Shown here in pieces: positions 1-10,593 of a DNA stretch of 24,882 nt. Every line of letters starts with the position of its first letter. The stretch's first letter is position 1. A program made the translations under genes and the position numbers. The notes below the pieces were generated by a model, which saw only the letters and a list, made by a program, of their open reading frames with translations, did not search any database and was not told where the DNA came from. Origin of the DNA: Intoshia linei (lineage: Eukaryota; Orthonectida; Rhopaluridae); assembly GCA_001642005.1 (NCBI GenBank), contig LWCA01000517.1, forward strand, positions 1 to 24,882, in the 5' to 3' direction.

Positions 1-344
1 TCTTCTTTAAATGTGATACTCTGATCATCTTTGTAAAATTTGAACAAAATTTTACTTTTAAATAAACAAAATCTGCTAGAATTGATTCGCCTTTTTGCAT
101 TCTTGTAGTTATTCCATAATTCTTTTAACTTACTTTCCATTCTATCGACCAATACAAAATTTAAGCCAGACATTATACTAATTTTTTCAATTTCTGTAGA
201 AATTAATCTAAAAGGTTTTATAACCGTATCGTGTTTTAATGCCAAAATTCTTTTTAATACTTGACCATTAGCTGGCAAATTTTTCTGGTCAAAATTATAA
301 CCAATATAATGTTTCACAAAAATGTTTTCACTTTGTAACTTCAT
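1..344 (-). CDS. Unidentified protein, N-terminal part, runs off the left edge
   Basis: The minus strand is open from an ATG at 344-342 to the window edge, giving 114 codons without a stop in DNA that is otherwise full of stops. The protein begins MKLQSENIFVKHYIGYNF and is rich in Lys, Ile, Leu and Asn. A basic stretch (KNAKRRINSS) lies near residue 85. There is no signal peptide or membrane segment. I do not recognise the family. The ATG follows an AT-rich stretch with stops in all frames, so it is the likely start, although this could also be an internal exon. The gene is divergent from the plus-strand genes to its right. Length and lack of stops support coding; function is unknown. Confidence 0.5.
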   Translation of the reverse strand, partial: MKLQSENIFVKHYIGYNFDQKNLPANGQVLKRILALKHDTVIKPFRLISTEIEKISIMSGLNFVLVDRMESKLKELWNNYKNAKRRINSSRFCLFKSKILFKFYKDDQSITFKE

Positions 345-1103
345 TTAAGTCAATAATTTACAAAATTTCGCAAATTCACGTTGATATATAATTGAATCTT
401 TAATTAAGTTTAATTTAATTTGAAATCGTACATATTGACAATACAATTTATTTGCCAAATTGAACTTTATTACCACATAAATGTTTAAATCTTATTTTAT
501 CTTGCCATACTTCAAAACAAGTTTTTATCAAAAAATTTTCTTACTATGTGTAACGTGTGAGACGAAATATAGTTATCGATCGAGATATCTGGTGTTATTA
601 AGACTTTAGACACAAGAAAGAGCAATATTTTATTTAAGTAGAAATATATTTATAAGTCTTGATATTGAGTGATAATAGATTTGTCTTGTAACTATTTTAA
701 TCTAAGTTAGTTTTAAATTAATATTAAATGATAGTAGAATATGTTCGCTATGGTCTATTTTTTATAAAACTACATCTATTTAACCCGAAAGTTCTTAGTA
801 GTTACATACTGTGAAACACCCTAAGGTACATATTATTTATATTGTTATATTATTATGATTATTATCATAATATTGTATATGTTATTTTATTTTCAATCCA
901 CATATTTAGGTTTTTAAGGTACTAACATTAGAGATTGATAGAATTTCATATATTGAAAGAAAATGTAATTTACAATTGCACCTCATTATGCGAACTGATA
1001 GTTTCGGTGTAATATTAATGGAACCTATGTATCAATGGTCTGATGGAAACGTAACCTTTCTTTTTAATTTTAAAGACAAGTTATTTAGTCATTTGAAAAT
1101 ATA
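345..1103. other. Intergenic spacer between divergent genes
   Basis: About 760 bases of AT-rich DNA separate the minus-strand gene ending at 344 from the small plus-strand frame at 1104. I see no long open frame. It probably holds the two promoters, but I could not pick a convincing core element. A short AT hairpin (ATTATGAT, 4-base loop, ATCATAAT) lies near 853-873. Confidence 0.4.
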
Positions 1104-1292
1104 ATGGAAAATTGTCAAAATATAAACGAAGGTCACATGGTAAGAAGCGTGCAACGATTAGACGAACTGATTCGATCGATTATAACGTCCCTACAATTAG
1201 TGGATGATCATGTTATGTGTAAAAAAATGCAGGAATGTAGTACAAGTATTCATCGAAATATAGTTTTTGCCTCTAGTTTGTATCATAAATAG
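1104..1292 (+). CDS. Possible small protein, 62 aa, unidentified
   Basis: This is a 62-codon frame with a good start context (A at -3, G at +4). The protein reads like a real helical protein: an amphipathic, leucine-spaced segment (SVQRLDELIRSIITSLQLVD) is followed by a Cys-containing stretch (MCKKMQEC). There is no signal peptide or membrane segment. It sits about 330 bases upstream of the kinesin start on the same strand. It could be a small coiled-coil subunit, a terminal exon of a gene that starts upstream (a TTTAG precedes it at about 1086-1090), or chance. I do not recognise a family, and composition is the only support. Confidence 0.35.
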   Translation: MENCQNINEGHMVRSVQRLDELIRSIITSLQLVDDHVMCKKMQECSTSIHRNIVFASSLYHK

Positions 1293-1618
1293 GCCACCAT
1301 TCTTGTTTATTAAAATTGTAAGTATATTTGTTAAATATTTGCTATCGATATGTTTTTAATAAGCACACTTATATATTTCTTGTAATTAAAATGTTAATCT
1401 GAATTCTTTGAATGTTAAATTTTAAATTTAATGTACTCATTTATTCCATTAATTCAAGTCTTAACTCATTATTCTCTACAATGTTTTGATTATTATTTTT
1501 TTATTGGTGTAACCTATTTAAGAAATTGATTGTTTTTATAAACGCTACATGCATTTGTAATGTTGAATTTAAATGAAATTACCGTGATATACTCTCAAAT
1601 TCCTCTCAACGCGTAAAC
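1293..1618. other. Spacer upstream of the kinesin gene
   Basis: AT-rich DNA with no open frame or repeat that I can identify. It should contain the 3' end of the small frame and the promoter or 5' UTR of the kinesin. No clear poly(A) signal or TATA element could be assigned. Confidence 0.35.
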
Positions 1619-4600
1619 ATGGTTGGTTCGACAAATAGTCTCAACTACGATGATATTGGAGTTGACGTCGATTGGAATCACCGTAAGACGAAAAGTGAAA
1701 CAATACATAATGTTAAAGAAATGGAAAACAATACAATTCCTAAAGAAATTCAAGCAATATACGAAATCAACAAACCCGAAATTATAAATGTCAAGTGCTC
1801 TAAAAAGGTGAATAAATACAAAACCATTGAATCTCGCAATGCTTCTTTTAAAAAATTAAAATCCAAATTGACTGACAGTTCATCAGATCCAAAATCTACA
1901 ATGGTTAAGGCTGAGTTGGAGAATGAAAATGCTAGTATTCGAGATTATCGATATACGCCCGATGTCCAATTAAATCATGATGCCGAACCTTCCAATTCGT
2001 CCATAGATTCAATCAAATTTGGAGATGGAAATGATTATTACAAAATGATTAACAGCAAGTATCCTAGTCGCAGCATTAGGAAATCTAAACGTAATGAACC
2101 TGAAGAGGAGTTGACGGAGGATACTATTACATCATCAAATTCTTCATATGATTTCACCAAAGATAAGACCGACGAATCCCTAGATAAAGATATTAAGAAA
2201 GAAAAGAGGATCAAATCAAAGCGGTACATTTTATATAAACTTTTTATATAGTCTTAGATCCTTTCTTAATAATGGAAAAGATCATGTTCATGTTGTAGTT
2301 CGGTAAAATTAGTTTATTATTTTTTTTCAATTATTAAGTTTATGTCCAACAAAATCCAAAGAAACTAAATCTGCGACTATAGAAAAAGAAAATAGTATAA
2401 GGGTAATAATTTTGTTTTTTGTTTAAATTATTAACATTTAAATGCATTTTATGATAGATCAAGTCACAGCTTGTAAATAAACTCTTTTCCTTTGGTGCTG
2501 TGTTTTCTGCAGAGGAATCTCAAAAAATAGTGTTTAGCCGTTCCGGGATACCGAAATTGATAGATATGGCTCTAAGAGGGTAATTTAGACATTATTAGGG
2601 TAATATGGAAACCTTGACACATTATTCCTGTAAATCTATTGAAATTAACTAGGAAACCAATTATATCAATTTTTTAACTAAAGGCAACACCCTGATGCAC
2701 AGAGTTCCACGTGCTCCATGAAATAATCATGTTCGTTGGATTCTTGATTTCAAAGTTCATGGTATGAGATTATTTTTGCACATTTTAAATGTGAAATTAA
2801 TATAATTTTGGATAAACCTAATCCTATGTCACCATGCGAAAATTGAGACAAATTTTATTCGCCTGATTTATATTATTGATAAACCACTGTATTTATTAAT
2901 GTAAATAGCTATTCGTCAACAATATTTGCTTACGGACAAACTGGGTCTGGTAAAACACATACAATTACAGGGCCTCCAGGACACGTAATTCTTAAAAAAA
3001 ATTTATTTTGATTTAAATATGTAGTTTGAAAGCAATGAAATAAATAGAAGGTATACCGAATTGGATGGTGTGATCCCTAGAGCTATGCATTATTTAATGC
3101 ACATGATTTGCCAAAAAAAGAGTACAACTTTTGTCATTAAATTGTCATATCTTGAAATATACAACGAACAGGTTATTTTTATTTTATAACTATTTAGCAG
3201 CAATTATGATGGCGTTTCATTTATCGGCTACATTGAATATTGATCATTCTATTTCAACGTATCAGAATTTCAAAAATAACTAAATTTTTTTAATTAATTA
3301 CGACAAGTCAAGCCTACCAAGTTCGATGCCACCGAAAATGAAAAATGGGCCCAAAAAAATCGAAAACAATGCATAGTTCCATATACCCCTGGTCATCTTC
3401 AAGGGTCTTGATTTTAAATTTAATTTAAACAGAATATTTATGATATTCAAGAAAATAATTTTTTTAGTCTTCGTATAATATATTAATATTTAAATATTAT
3501 GTATTAATAAAAATGGTTTATTCTATATTGAATTTATAACGTCTATTATTATCTGTTTTGATGTCCCATTCCAATAGACATTGTGTATTTCACAATGATC
3601 TTGATTCATATTATCAAAATTTTCAAAGGTGATAATTTTTATAACGTGGCCTGCCACGTATTTAAGTTTTACATGACTGCCCTATATCATATTACATACA
3701 TATATAATGTATGATAATATGTAATGGTATATGTATGACATACACTATAATTTACATTGTAATTGTATCTAAATTTTTATTAATTTTTAGATTATTGATT
3801 TACTTAATATACAACAAAACAAATATCTACAAATGAGATGGTCGAAAGCAAATGGATTCTATGTTGAAAATCTATTTCTAGTTGAGTGTCAAACTTTTAA
3901 TGATTTGATGACAGTATTACAAGAAGGTTATTAATTATGTCAAATATCTTGATTTGATTTAATTTTAATTTAATTCAATTTCAAACATTTTGTAAATTAA
4001 GTTATCCAGAAAATATATTAACAATAGTTCGTATCTAGTTGCACAATAGCTCGTATATTAGTGCACAACTTTGTATTAAAAAAAATTTATATCTATACCT
4101 TTTTAATTTCAAAATAAGAATAATAAACTTAAAAATGATAACATTAAATTTTAAAATTATAAATAAAAAAAAATTAAACATTAATTAATTAAAATGTTAT
4201 GTCTTCCAATTGTACTACTGGTGCAATGTATCTGCTTATACCAGCAATACAATTATCACACGTAGATATACTAATTGAATTCATAGATTCTCTAATTAAC
4301 TGTTCTAGGGCACGTGCTCTTGATTCAGTCATAGATACATTTTTTTGTCTATATAATACCTCCTCAAGGCGAACGCCAAGTGATCGCTTTATCTTGGCTT
4401 TAACGCTTGACTACACAGTCTCAATTGGGTTGTGCATAGAACTTTATGGTCTAAGCCTTAAAAATGAATGTTCACAAAATTCTGGTATTAGTAATATACT
4501 CTCCATATCGCTGTGCACTGAAGCGTTATCAATAACGACGACAACAGGGCCATTGTATTTTTGCTTTTCTTTTCTTAAGCAATTTTGCATCCATTCTTGT

Positions 4601-7600
4601 GCACGTTCCTTTCTGAAACTTCTTATTTTAATTTCGTAGTGGATCAGTCCTATTTCCCCTTTGATATAGTTCCCCTTTTTAATTAAATAAACCTTTTCAA
4701 ATTTAGGTTGTAGATTAATTAAAATAAAATACTAATATTTTTTTTATTTGGTTAATTTGAATTTTGTTATTTAGGAATTCGAAATAGACACATTTGTCAA
4801 CGCACGAGTAATGAACATTCCAGTCGGTCTCATACTGTGTTAACGATAAGAATAACATCCGAATATCCTGATGTTAACGATAATTCAGTTGTAATCAAGC
4901 ATAATGGAAAGTTAATTTTTGTAGATTTAGCCGGTATTTTTTTATTTACATTTAAATATTTTCATTTGACATTCCCACCTTATTAAAGTACAATAATTGT
5001 CAAGATAAATTATTCAAATAGAAACGGAATTGTGATATATTATGTTATAGGAAATGAGAAAATTAAAAACCAGGAAGTTGTTAATAGTACAATGCAAAAT
5101 GAATCAAACAATATTAATAAAAGTTTACTTGTATTAGGAAAATGTATAGCTTCTTTAAGTTCCAGACGAAAGCATATGCATGTTCCATATAGGGATAGTA
5201 AGCTGACTAAATTATTAGGTATTATTTAATTATAATCCTTATAAGTTATAACTTATTTAAATACACCTTTAGCTGAAAGTCTCGGAGGTTCTGGTTTAAC
5301 TTTAATGGTATGATATATAAAATATTAATACCTACATGTAATTAAAATACATACTATATAAAAATAAAATTTATATAAAAAATATATTTACTATACTATT
5401 TTATTAATAAAATTAATTATAGTTCAATGGTTCCCAAATTGGAGTACTGGGACCCCTAGGGGGTCCCAAACATTATTTTGTGTACCAGCTCGTCTGATAC
5501 TATGACTCATAAAGTATAGATATTTTTTACATTATCAAAAATAATTGAAATTAAAAATTCATTCGCAATAATGTACTTAGTTTCTTATGCATTTATGTAT
5601 ATTTAATAGCTTGTGTGATTTTAAGTTTGCATATTAAATATATGTACGACGTAAATTTGTACGTCCCTATTCTGCCAGTTCAATCATTAACGATTTTTCA
5701 GATATCCATTTTTGGTCAAGTAGAGTTTTAATAATTAATAATTTTAAATCATATGGAGTCATAGTTACACTAAATTTAAATTATTATGGGGTACGAAATA
5801 ATTTTTTTTTAGTTTAGGGCATGGGTTCTTAACCTGGGTGCCGCCACCCCAGGGGGTTCCAACCGATTCTTGGGGTGTCAGAAAATTTTAAATAAAAATC
5901 ATTTTACAGCTATATTCTTTAAACTTGAATGAACGTTTTTAAATATTAAATATTTTAATATGCATATTACTGTGTCCACTTTTTTTTTTTATTAGAAAAA
6001 CCCATTTTGCACGTGAATGCCTTTTTTGATTTTAAGCCTTTATCCAAAAAATGAAATCGGTTAATATTAAACGATACTAAAATAAATAATATTGATAAAT
6101 CGTACAAACCAGTGTTTTTTATGTTTAAAGGCTTTTTCAAATTTGAAGCCACTTTTAATCATTTCAGCTATCAATTTTTTGTTACTATAGTTATATGGTT
6201 AACTTTGTCAAATGTAAGTTAGTTGCATTCTTGGGGGTTAAGAGGAAAAGGTTAAGAACCCATGTTTTAGGGGTACCAACGGTAAAGTATGTTGGGAACC
6301 GCTGGTATAGTTGTATAGTGTATTTTTATTTATATAACAATCAATTTAAAAATGTTGGATAATATTCATAATAGATTGCATGCATATCACAATCATTGGA
6401 AAATTTGGCCGAGACAATAAATACATTAAGATATGCATCCCGTGCTACTAGAATAATCAATATTCCAATTATTAAAATGGTTATTATTACAATATTTTGG
6501 GTCAAATTTCCGGCAAACCCAACCACATTTTTACCAAAACATAATTTTTAAACTTGGTATTTAATCATCCTATATATCAATTTAAATAGTACATTTATGT
6601 ATACTGAATTTACGTATCAAAATTAATATTTATATTCATTTTAATTTTCTGCTTGTGAAATTCTCAGTATAATAAATGTTTTAATGTAAATTATTAACAT
6701 AGGATCCACGCGAGCATTTAATAATAACATTAAAAAGAGAATTAAAAGTATTACGCCACGAAAACCACTATCTGCGAAAAAATGTAATTTTCGTAATATT
6801 AAAAATTTTATGTACATTTAAAATTTAAAATATTTAGATAAACTTTCCGGTTAAACCAAAAGGCGAATTGGAAAAAGAAAATGATAACAATTTTTTAAAT
6901 TTTATGAAAAAAACTGACACCAAAGAAGTTACGATGAATCAGAATCAAAAATCTAATAAAACTAAAATTTCAGATCGTGCCTTATATGAAATGCTGCAGG
7001 AATATATGGTGGAGAATGAAGCATTGAGGTAATTATTTGAATTTGAATTGTAAATTTTAAATTTACAGACATGAAAATTCAGTTTACCAAAAAACTAAAG
7101 AATTAAGTACTGATCAACAACAACGTTTAGAAATACACAATGAACGTCTATTACAAAAAATTAACATATTGCAGACGTAAGCTTATATAAAAAAATTTTG
7201 CAACACCTCAATTGTACGAGATTAGTTGTTAGACTCTTAGTTAGATTGACCTTTTAGACTCTTGAAAGTTTGGTTCAAAAAAAAATCCTAAAAACCCCTC
7301 TTGAAGGTTTGATTCAAAAAAAATCTTAAAAAACCCCTTAAAATTTAATTTACAAAAATTTCTAAAAAAACCCCCCTTAAAAGTTTGGTTCAAAAAAAAA
7401 TCTTAAAAACCTCCCACCCTTGAAGGTTTGATTCAAAAAAAATCTTAAAAAACCCCTTAAAATTTGATTTACAAAAATTTCTAAAAGAATAGAATAATTT
7501 TTTTGTGGCCTGATGAGTAATGTTTAAATTATTTATTTTTCAACTTTTAAACACCGTTTTAAACATTGTCTACTACAATTGGCTTATTATAATCTTTTTA

Positions 7601-8101
7601 ATACTCAATTTCCAAATCGCCCTAGATTTTATTTTGTTGGATATACTAGAACCGTTTCTCTTTAATTAAAATTGAAATGTATCATGTGTAAATTTTCAAA
7701 AATGGGGCCCGATAAATTTTTTGATATAAAAAAGTTGCCGACCCCTGATGAAACATGTCTTGGAAAAGTAATTATCAAATAAAAATCTCTAATATTTTTA
7801 ATTTTAATATTTTTTTAGAAATTATTCAAGCCGCAAAGATAGTATGTATTCCTATACAGATTCATTTCTCAATACTGATGATTCATACGCTAGTTCCCTT
7901 TTAACCAAAACAAATGACAGTATGGTAAATTATCAAATTTTTATAAAGATAGCAATATAATGCAATGTATTAATGGTTAAAATTGTGTTATATAATATTT
8001 AAAATTAAGATTAAAATTATTACATGTATATTTTACATTTTTAATTGAATTTTTAGAATCGAGAATATAAATGTATTCCAGTAATTAGACCAAAAATGTA
8101 A
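1619..8101 (+). CDS. KIF12: KIF12-like kinesin motor protein, 16 exons, 728 aa
   Basis: Proposed exons: 1619-2223, 2252-2302, 2339-2402, 2470-2579, 2909-2984, 3025-3171, 3791-3926, 4775-4933, 5051-5218, 5273-5307, 6375-6479, 6703-6783, 6838-7028, 7069-7176, 7819-7924, 8057-8101. All junctions are GT-AG, phases match, and the 2187 nt are divisible by 3 with one terminal stop. Residues 1-205 are a hydrophilic Ser/Lys/Glu-rich extension. The motor runs from about 213 to 552: beta-1 VHVVVRLCP, P-loop GQTGSGKT (286-293), switch I NEHSSRSH (409-416), switch II DLAGNE (447-452), the loop-12 motif [13 protein letters not shown], and [12 protein letters not shown] at the motor end. Two coiled coils follow: [14 protein letters not shown] (from 553) and [18 protein letters not shown] (about 629-646). 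The [13 protein letters not shown] segment and the tail motif [12 protein letters not shown] point to KIF12 rather than other kinesins. Kinesins move along microtubules using ATP. Odd points are the beta-1 RLCP, Asn in switch II and the long N-terminus. The first donor is the least certain; AA|GTATCC at 2057-2064 is an in-phase alternative. Confidence 0.85.
2224..2251 (+). other. Candidate 28-nt intron in the kinesin gene
   Basis: GTACAT...TATATAG. Removing these 28 bases joins the long first coding exon in phase 2 to an exon encoding the kinesin beta-1 strand. If it is retained, the frame stops at 2249-2251. An alternative upstream donor at 2059 would give a 193-nt intron, so the exact size is unproven. 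Confidence 0.5.
3172..3790 (+). other. Kinesin intron, no gene seen
   Basis: A 619-nt intron between exons 6 and 7. It contains an AT-rich imperfect inverted repeat around 3686-3736 (ATTACATA with TATGTAAT) and a less AT-rich patch at 3300-3420. I recognise no coding sequence. Confidence 0.4.
4189..4640 (-). pseudogene. Broken DDE-type DNA transposase, C-terminal part
   Basis: One minus-strand frame from about 4640 to a stop at 4191-4189 reads as the end of a DDE transposase of the Tc1/mariner-IS630 kind. It has [13 protein letters not shown], then [13 protein letters not shown] (the second catalytic Asp region), then HNPIETV followed by KAKIKRSLG, matching the usual NPIE..W...K region with the third acidic residue. 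Two in-frame stops break it: TAA at 4446-4444 and TAG at 4413-4411, the latter where the family usually has Trp. The N-terminal DNA-binding part and first catalytic Asp are absent. It lies antisense in the 848-nt kinesin intron 3927-4774. The opposite strand has a 146-codon open frame (4199-4639), which is only its shadow. Confidence 0.75.
5425..6304. mobile_element. hAT-like non-autonomous element (outer), in a kinesin intron
   Basis: The left end CAATGGTTCCCAAATTGGAG and the right end TATGTTGGGAACCGCTG are imperfect terminal inverted repeats. Flanking 8-mers TTATAGTT (5417-5424) and GTATAGTT (6305-6312) match at 7 of 8 positions, as expected for hAT target duplications. No transposase is encoded. 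A second element (5820-6264) is inserted inside it. A related copy in reverse orientation lies at 20671-21015. The element occupies most of the 1067-nt intron 5308-6374. Confidence 0.75.
5820..6264. mobile_element. hAT-like non-autonomous element (inner, nested)
   Basis: The left end CATGGGTTCTTAACCTGGGT and the right end AGGTTAAGAACCCATG are inverted repeats. Flanking 8-mers GTTTAGGG (5812-5819) and TTTTAGGG (6265-6272) match at 7 of 8 positions. The related copy at 20671-21015 has an uninterrupted sequence at this point (CCCCTAAGCTAAAA on the plus strand), which is the unoccupied site. There is no coding capacity; the 61-codon minus frame at 5967-6152 is incidental. Confidence 0.75.
7266..7490. 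repeat. Tandem repeat, about two copies of a 115-bp unit
   Basis: The unit starts with AGTTTGGTTCAAAAAAAAAT at about 7267 and again at about 7382. Each unit is itself built from near-repeats of a 'TTCAAAAAAAAATCTTAAAAAACCCC' type pattern: runs of A, then CCCC. It lies in the 642-nt kinesin intron 7177-7818. Confidence 0.7.
7690..7748. mobile_element. Solo terminal end of a hAT-like element
   Basis: The segment ends GTTGCCGACCCCTG, which is the reverse complement of CAGGGGTCGGCAAC, a terminal sequence often seen on hAT elements. I could not find a matching left end, so only one end or a decayed copy is present. It lies within the kinesin intron 7177-7818. Confidence 0.4.
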
Positions 8102-8369
8102 TTTATTGCAAAATGTGTGTACTATGTATTATTATATTTTTTTGTTTTAAAATTTCAATAATTTGATATTGTCATGGGAGAAGTGTTGTTACTATTACTT
8201 TATGTTTTAGATGATTAATTTCTCTTTACGATAAAATATAATTGCGTAAGAACTTACTTTTTATCCAATAGTTATAGCCGCATAATTCAACTAAGAAATA
8301 TTTAAAAATATTATCAAAAGGGATATTTTACTTTTTGGGAAATTCTGATAAAAAAATTCTGTGTGTATG
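8102..8369. other. 3' flank of the kinesin gene
   Basis: This follows the kinesin stop (8099-8101). There is no canonical AATAAA, so the cleavage site cannot be placed by eye. No other gene is seen. Confidence 0.35.
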
Positions 8370-8775
8370 CAGAGCCGTCTTAAGCCAATTTGTGGCCCTG
8401 GGTTAAGAAAAGGGCCGGGCCCTTTAAAATTTCGAGCAAGCGATAAAAAAAAATTAGGTCCCCTGTTTGGAAGACAGGGTATACTGTTGGTTGGAGACTT
8501 AAAGTCTTATTTCATTGAGTAATAAAAGCATTATATTTTAAATTGAATAATTACCAGAATGTTGATTCTTTAAACTATTTTCTTTTTAGCTATTTGAATT
8601 CCCACACTTCAAAACTTATAAACTGACTCTTAAGATATAAATGGTAAGTATTTTTTAATAAATTTGGGCCTCTTTTTAAGATATAAAGGTAAAGTACTTT
8701 TATTAATTTGGTGGTTTTATTTAATGAGGGGCCCTGGGCTACAACCCATATTTCCCATGCCTTAAAACGGCTTTG
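8370..8775. mobile_element. hAT-like non-autonomous element, about 406 bp
   Basis: The left end CAGAGCCGTCTTAAG and the right end CTTAAAACGGCTTTG are inverted repeats of about 15 bases with two mismatches. Flanking 8-mers TGTGTATG and TGTGTGGA agree at 6 of 8 positions. Both ends carry G/C-rich patches (GGGCCGGGCCC near the left, GGGGCCCTGGGC near the right), which stand out against the AT-rich background. No coding frame is present. Confidence 0.65.
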
Positions 8776-10593
8776 TGTGTGGAGATAATTGTATCAGCTT
8801 CAATTTTTGTTAAATTCTAGGAATATTTTCATTTTTTAAAATAAAAGGTAATTTGTGGTTTTGATCATGAAGATGTAAGTTTCAGAGGTTGATATTTACG
8901 ACAATGTTAATCAATTTTAATTTTTAATTTTAAACACGTCCCCGAATGTATTATTTTTTTAAAATTTAGGGGTTATTTTATTTTTAAAAAAAAGGAGAAA
9001 TTTACTTTTTGATTATAAAGGAGTCAATTTTGAAAAATGAAATTTGCGATACTGCCTTAATCTTCAAAAAATGTATTAAAATTTTCGATTTTTGAAGTTT
9101 TAGCACTGTCAATGTTTCAAATAAACGGTAACACAAACAATTCAATTTTTTTAACTTCTAGAGGTACATTTTTATGTACTTTTATATTTTTATTGTATTT
9201 TCATGTACAATTAAAAAATTAAATTAAATATATTTTTGAATAATTTGCAAAATATGGGTGAATAAAAAGGTAATACAGTATACGTTTTGAATGTAACAAT
9301 GTCAATTTCTGAGATTTCATTTTTGTAAAAACACGACTGTAAAAATTTTTTAATAAATTATCTTGGAATTGAAAATAATGAGCATTCCTACCCAACAATT
9401 TTTGCATTAAAGGGAGTATACCTGCATCATTCAGTGAATCTTCCAGATTTTTAAAGGTATGTATTCGAGTTTGATACACTTCAGAACCGAACGGTCCAAA
9501 CTAGACTCATCCAAAAATAAAAAATATTTTCCTAAAAAAATTTCGATAACTACTCATGATACCTCTAGCCATCTCTTGACGGATTTGAACTTTACAGTTT
9601 AAATTTGGCACATAATACATTGATATTGAAAAACAGCCACGAGGAGGAGTCCCGGCTATGGGTGAACCGTTGCCGTATTGTTTTATTTATTATTTTTATA
9701 TTCATTATAATATTAGAAAAAATCAATCATATGTTGCCAAATTCAAAAATAGACGAACTAATCGTTACATTCATCGTAATGCAAACAAAGTTTTCAAAAT
9801 TGAACCAATTAACATTGTTGAATTGCGTAATATTTATATGTACAGGTTAATTCCTATTTAACTGAATTCCTCGTTAACGGGAAATAATTCCTGATTAACG
9901 GACTGTGAATTTTTCTGATGTACTAAGTAATGTTTTTTCAAAAAAATCCTCGTTAGCGGAATATTATTTTTCAGAATCAATTATTTCGTTAACAAAGAAT
10001 TAGCTTTTACTAAAAATTTAATTTACATTTCACGGAAATAATGCAATATTAATCAAAGTTGGTGGCGCGAAACATTGTGAAATTTTTTAATAGATCAAAA
10101 ATATTAAATGACTCTTTTTCTTGATTTATTCTAGTTCCGCATGCGACTAAAATCCAATATAATGGAAAAATTTAAACTTCAAGGTCAACGAAAATACTAT
10201 AGTGTATATAATAATGTATAGGTTCTTTTCACTTTCACTACAACTTCAAAAACTTTCCCACCGTTATGAATTATAATGCAATCCCACTCTGTTAATATTA
10301 TTTATATTTTTGGATTTTTATTTATAATATGCAATTACGATATGTGAGCTTACAATTCTGACAACGAACTTAAATTATTTTTATTTAACAATGCATACAC
10401 TTGGTCTACGATTTTCAATGATGATTTTTATTTACATTTTTTTAAATTACAACATTGTTGTTAATTGCATTGTCCTAAATATTCTCATTCTAATGTTGAA
10501 TATGTAAGCGAACTTTGCATTTGCATTATAAAAAGTTTTAATTTAAAAGTATGCTTCACTCCACTACAATTAATAATAATTAATATAGTAGCG
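8776..10593. other. Gene-poor stretch with degenerate GTTAACGG repeats
   Basis: I see no convincing gene. Two overlapping plus frames (9605-9850 and 9658-9861) and a minus frame (9219-9479) are low-complexity and mutually incompatible. A locally GC-richer patch lies at 9636-9682. Around 9868-10000, a motif close to CTCGTTAACGG recurs about four times (near 9869, 9891, 9949 and 9987) at irregular spacing. Confidence 0.45.

Noticed and set aside
2038-2229. 63-codon minus-strand frame
   Set aside because: It is the antisense shadow of the kinesin first exon, and its Leu/Ser-rich product reflects the Lys/Asp/Ser codons opposite.
4199-4639. 146-codon plus-strand frame with Cys/Leu/Ser-rich product
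   Set aside because: The opposite strand carries recognisable DDE transposase motifs; this frame is its shadow.
6341-6526. 61-codon minus-strand hydrophobic frame
   Set aside because: It overlaps a kinesin exon (6375-6479, [12 protein letters not shown]) on the other strand.
9605-9861. Two overlapping plus frames of 81 and 67 codons
   Set aside because: They overlap in different frames, have low-complexity hydrophobic or Asn/Ile/Tyr-rich products, show no domain, and do not connect to splice sites with support.
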